This document shows, piece by piece, positions 8,301 through 8,357 of a stretch of 8,357 nucleotides of DNA. Every line of letters starts with the position of its first letter. Positions within the stretch are counted from its first letter, which is position 1. Position numbers and translations under genes: made by a program. The notes under the pieces are model-generated. The model was not told the DNA's origin and searched no databases. It saw only the letters and a list, made by a program, of their open reading frames with translations. The DNA is from Deltaproteobacteria bacterium (GTDB taxonomy: Bacteria > Desulfobacterota > Desulfobacteria > Desulfobacterales > JAFDCJ01): assembly GCA_024277475.1 (NCBI GenBank), contig JAJRVC010000391.1, forward strand, positions 1-8,357. The letters are read 5' to 3'.

Positions 8301-8357
8301 CGTACACCGCCTGGCCCGCGGCCGGCACAGCCTCAGCTATCGGCTGCTGGCTGAAAC
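2314..8357 (+). CDS. Large secreted alpha-2-macroglobulin family protein with intact thioester (3' end beyond the window)
   Basis: The frame is open for 2014 codons and is cut by the window edge. The family traps proteases: cleavage of a bait region triggers a conformational change and exposes a thioester that bonds the attacker. Residues 1-22 look like a Sec signal peptide (hydrophobic 7-16, cleavage near 19-22). There is no lipobox cysteine, so the product should be soluble in the periplasm or outside. Residues 27-395 are helical and TPR-like in places (29-57, 350-376). MG-type domains follow from about 405, with TDRPVYRPKQ (640-649) marking MG2 and EEYKKPEFEV (733-742) the next. An aromatic segment lies at 789-820. 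PDKPEYTPGD (1020-1029) begins the bait-side MG domains. Residues 1212-1289 are a bait-like linker without any aromatic. FADTAFW (1290-1296) opens the A2M core. The thioester Cys1510-Thr-Glu-Gln1513 sits in the helical thioester domain with DGGWGWFSG (1592-1600) and YWWYWYGSEYEAHGYY (1747-1762). The tail is receptor-binding-like and probably lacks only some tens of residues. It is longer than E. coli YfhM (about 1650), and no penicillin-binding partner gene is visible. Confidence 0.93.
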   Translation, partial: MQTLKTVFLIFFLAIATTSLGAQQADHIGIRKQAQEAFQDGNWKEAYQLYRQLCLEVVNDPKMIANDLLQAWQCLRNLNRLSELDGFREEVIDKYFDNRRLLQAAAGSYSQNNHRGYLVAGEFQRGPHRGGGRYVNAVQRDRVRALQLMNRALELTTAEPNRNEIADFYLEFARIIIQYSGYQQAWRLQYLTDLNTLPDYEPGHGYEYRQNTRGAPVDPEGRPVFHSTPATFESAKSDGERWCWLLSHAATLNPDLDSYVKFIFASFLYQQFGVQTLSAYDHYFSRGREEFNTGSSRNESNPYEVHTLTDNETLAKLANGVKRFELPAEFNYIRLFKQIARNPDQGYADDAWKTLARIYENRRLYDRAVEYWEKYKPYNSAESRQHIDQITNNWGVFEPIGTQPSGSKPTVEYRFRNGSLINFKAYRIRIDRLLEDVKSYIRSNPGRPDWKRVRIDDIGWRLVNENQTKYIGRKVADWDLKQNPDAKHWDRRVTVNLPQPLDQAGAYLLLGKIHNGNTARIIIWVSDTTLIKKPLNKGVLYYAADAVSGKPLSDARVDFFGYRAKRLKGKNRHQFLHKKISRRTDGDGRIILGPSEAVPDYQWLAIVSTGNRLAFLGFSNIWYPNYYDREYNQTKTFVMTDRPVYRPKQKVRFKLWVRHAKYDQPDTSTYAGRSFTVKIYNPKNEPIYSRSIQADAHGGLDGEFDIPPGAPLGVYRISHSSASVYGGNTFRVEEYKKPEFEVTVEAPKEPVMLGKKISAIIRADYYFGSPVTEATVKYKVYRAEHDDRWYPTFYWDWFYGPGYWWYGYDYAWYPGWRLWGCRRPVVSSWQHWPRQQPEIVAEGEVKIGEDGTVRLKIDTETARLIHGDTDHRYTISAEVRDQSRRTIVGQGKVLVARRPFKVYAWVNRGHYRVGDSIQAGFRAQTLDQKPVRGKGLLRLLRITYRANEPQESEVGRWKLDTDARGQAQIQLQASRAGQYRLSFRVKDKKDHTIEGGYVFTIRGEGDDGAQYRFSKIELVPDKPEYTPGDRVRLMINTDHPGAAVVLFVRPADGIYLPPKVIRLTGKSTVEEIPVTNKDRPNFFVEAFTVYDGKLYSETREIMVPPQKRVLNVKISPSLEAYRPGENAGFKIRLTNYEGQPVQGAAVMTVYDRALEYISGGSNVPEIRSFFWKWRRRHQAQTESSLARRFYNLLKKNEEPMRNIGVFGHLMFQDIVGREGNEAGKSVVEESVRSNRALAAAEPGVAEKALMLKQAKADSLGIEKSAPAEREPAGEPGTLEDLVKPRVRIKFADTAFWSGAILTDSSGMAEVNFTMPENLTGWKVRVWSMDHGTKVGQGSVQVVTRKDLILRLQAPRFLVETDEVVLSANVHNYLKNKKTARVQLELEGGCLVLLNGKSDTKSVTLEPNGEGRVDWRVTVVKEGEAVIRMKALTDEESDAVQMNFPVYAHGIIKQTSRSGVIRAEATEASVGFDVPAQRRVETSRLELRFSPTLAGAMVDALPYLTSYPYGCTEQTLNRFLPTVITQRILGEMGLDLEAIKAKRTNLNSQELGEDAHRAGQWRRYDHNPVFDQQTVNEMTRAGIKRLAEMQLSDGGWGWFSGYGQRSYPHTTAYVVHGLQIARENKIKLPAGLLERGLQWLQNFQRTEIERLNRWNQDKKDGKRNADNLDAFVYMVLVDGGIDQNQMRSYLYRDRNRLAVYAKAMFGMALYKLEDTEKLTMILQNIEQYLVQDDENQTAYLNLPNSSYWWYWYGSEYEAHGYYLKLLSRTEPRSDKASRLVKYLLNNRKHATYWKSTRDTAVIVEALAEYLTAGGEDRPDLTLDIYFDGLKKKTVRINAENLFAFDNKFILEGLDIATGTHTLTLRKSGRGPIYFNAYLDYFTLENFITREGLEIKVNRSLYRLNEVDKKIKDVGSHGQVVDRKVEKYAREPLKNLSTVKSGDLVEVELTIESKNDYEYLVFEDFKAAGFEPVEVRSGYNGNEMGAYVEYRDRKVCLFVHRLARGRHSLSYRLLAE

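Overview
The window holds two protein-coding genes transcribed away from each other, separated by a long non-coding spacer. The organism is most likely a Gram-negative bacterium. The large gene encodes an exported alpha-2-macroglobulin-like protein of the kind found in proteobacteria and related diderms. The aminotransferase is of an archaeal/deltaproteobacterial-looking type, and the spacer carries heptad 'CATCGA'-style repeats that I associate with uncultured Desulfobacterota (sulfate-reducer-like) genomes. That taxonomic placement is inference from general resemblance, not from a search.

Layout. Positions 1-306 are non-coding: an AT-rich, T-tract-rich start, then three small hairpins with 3-nt loops. 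The last of these (155-169, read on the minus strand) is followed by a T-rich tract and looks like the terminator of the aminotransferase. Positions 307-1632 (minus) encode a complete class III PLP-dependent aminotransferase with all expected cofactor residues and a four-cysteine cluster. Positions 1633-2313 are a 681-bp divergent spacer with no convincing gene. It is crowded with short repeats: two runs of 7-nt heptads, three perfect palindromes of 12-14 nt, a 14-nt inverted pair about 130 nt apart, and one reasonable sigma70-like promoter pointing at the large gene.

Positions 2314-8357 (plus) are one uninterrupted reading frame of 2014 codons that runs off the right edge. It encodes a very large secreted alpha-2-macroglobulin (A2M) family protein. 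In order it has a signal peptide, a helical TPR-like N-terminal region, macroglobulin (MG) domains, an extraordinary Trp/Tyr-rich segment, a bait-like low-complexity linker, the A2M core domain, a thioester domain with an intact Cys-Thr-Glu-Gln motif, and most of a C-terminal receptor-binding-like region.

The two genes show no obvious functional link. The aminotransferase is probably a metabolic enzyme and the A2M a periplasmic or extracellular protease trap. The most unusual protein-level features are the aromatic segment (A2M residues 789-820), the large N-terminal extension and the absence of a lipobox. The most unusual DNA-level features are the heptad repeats and palindromes of the spacer and the hairpin trio downstream of the aminotransferase.
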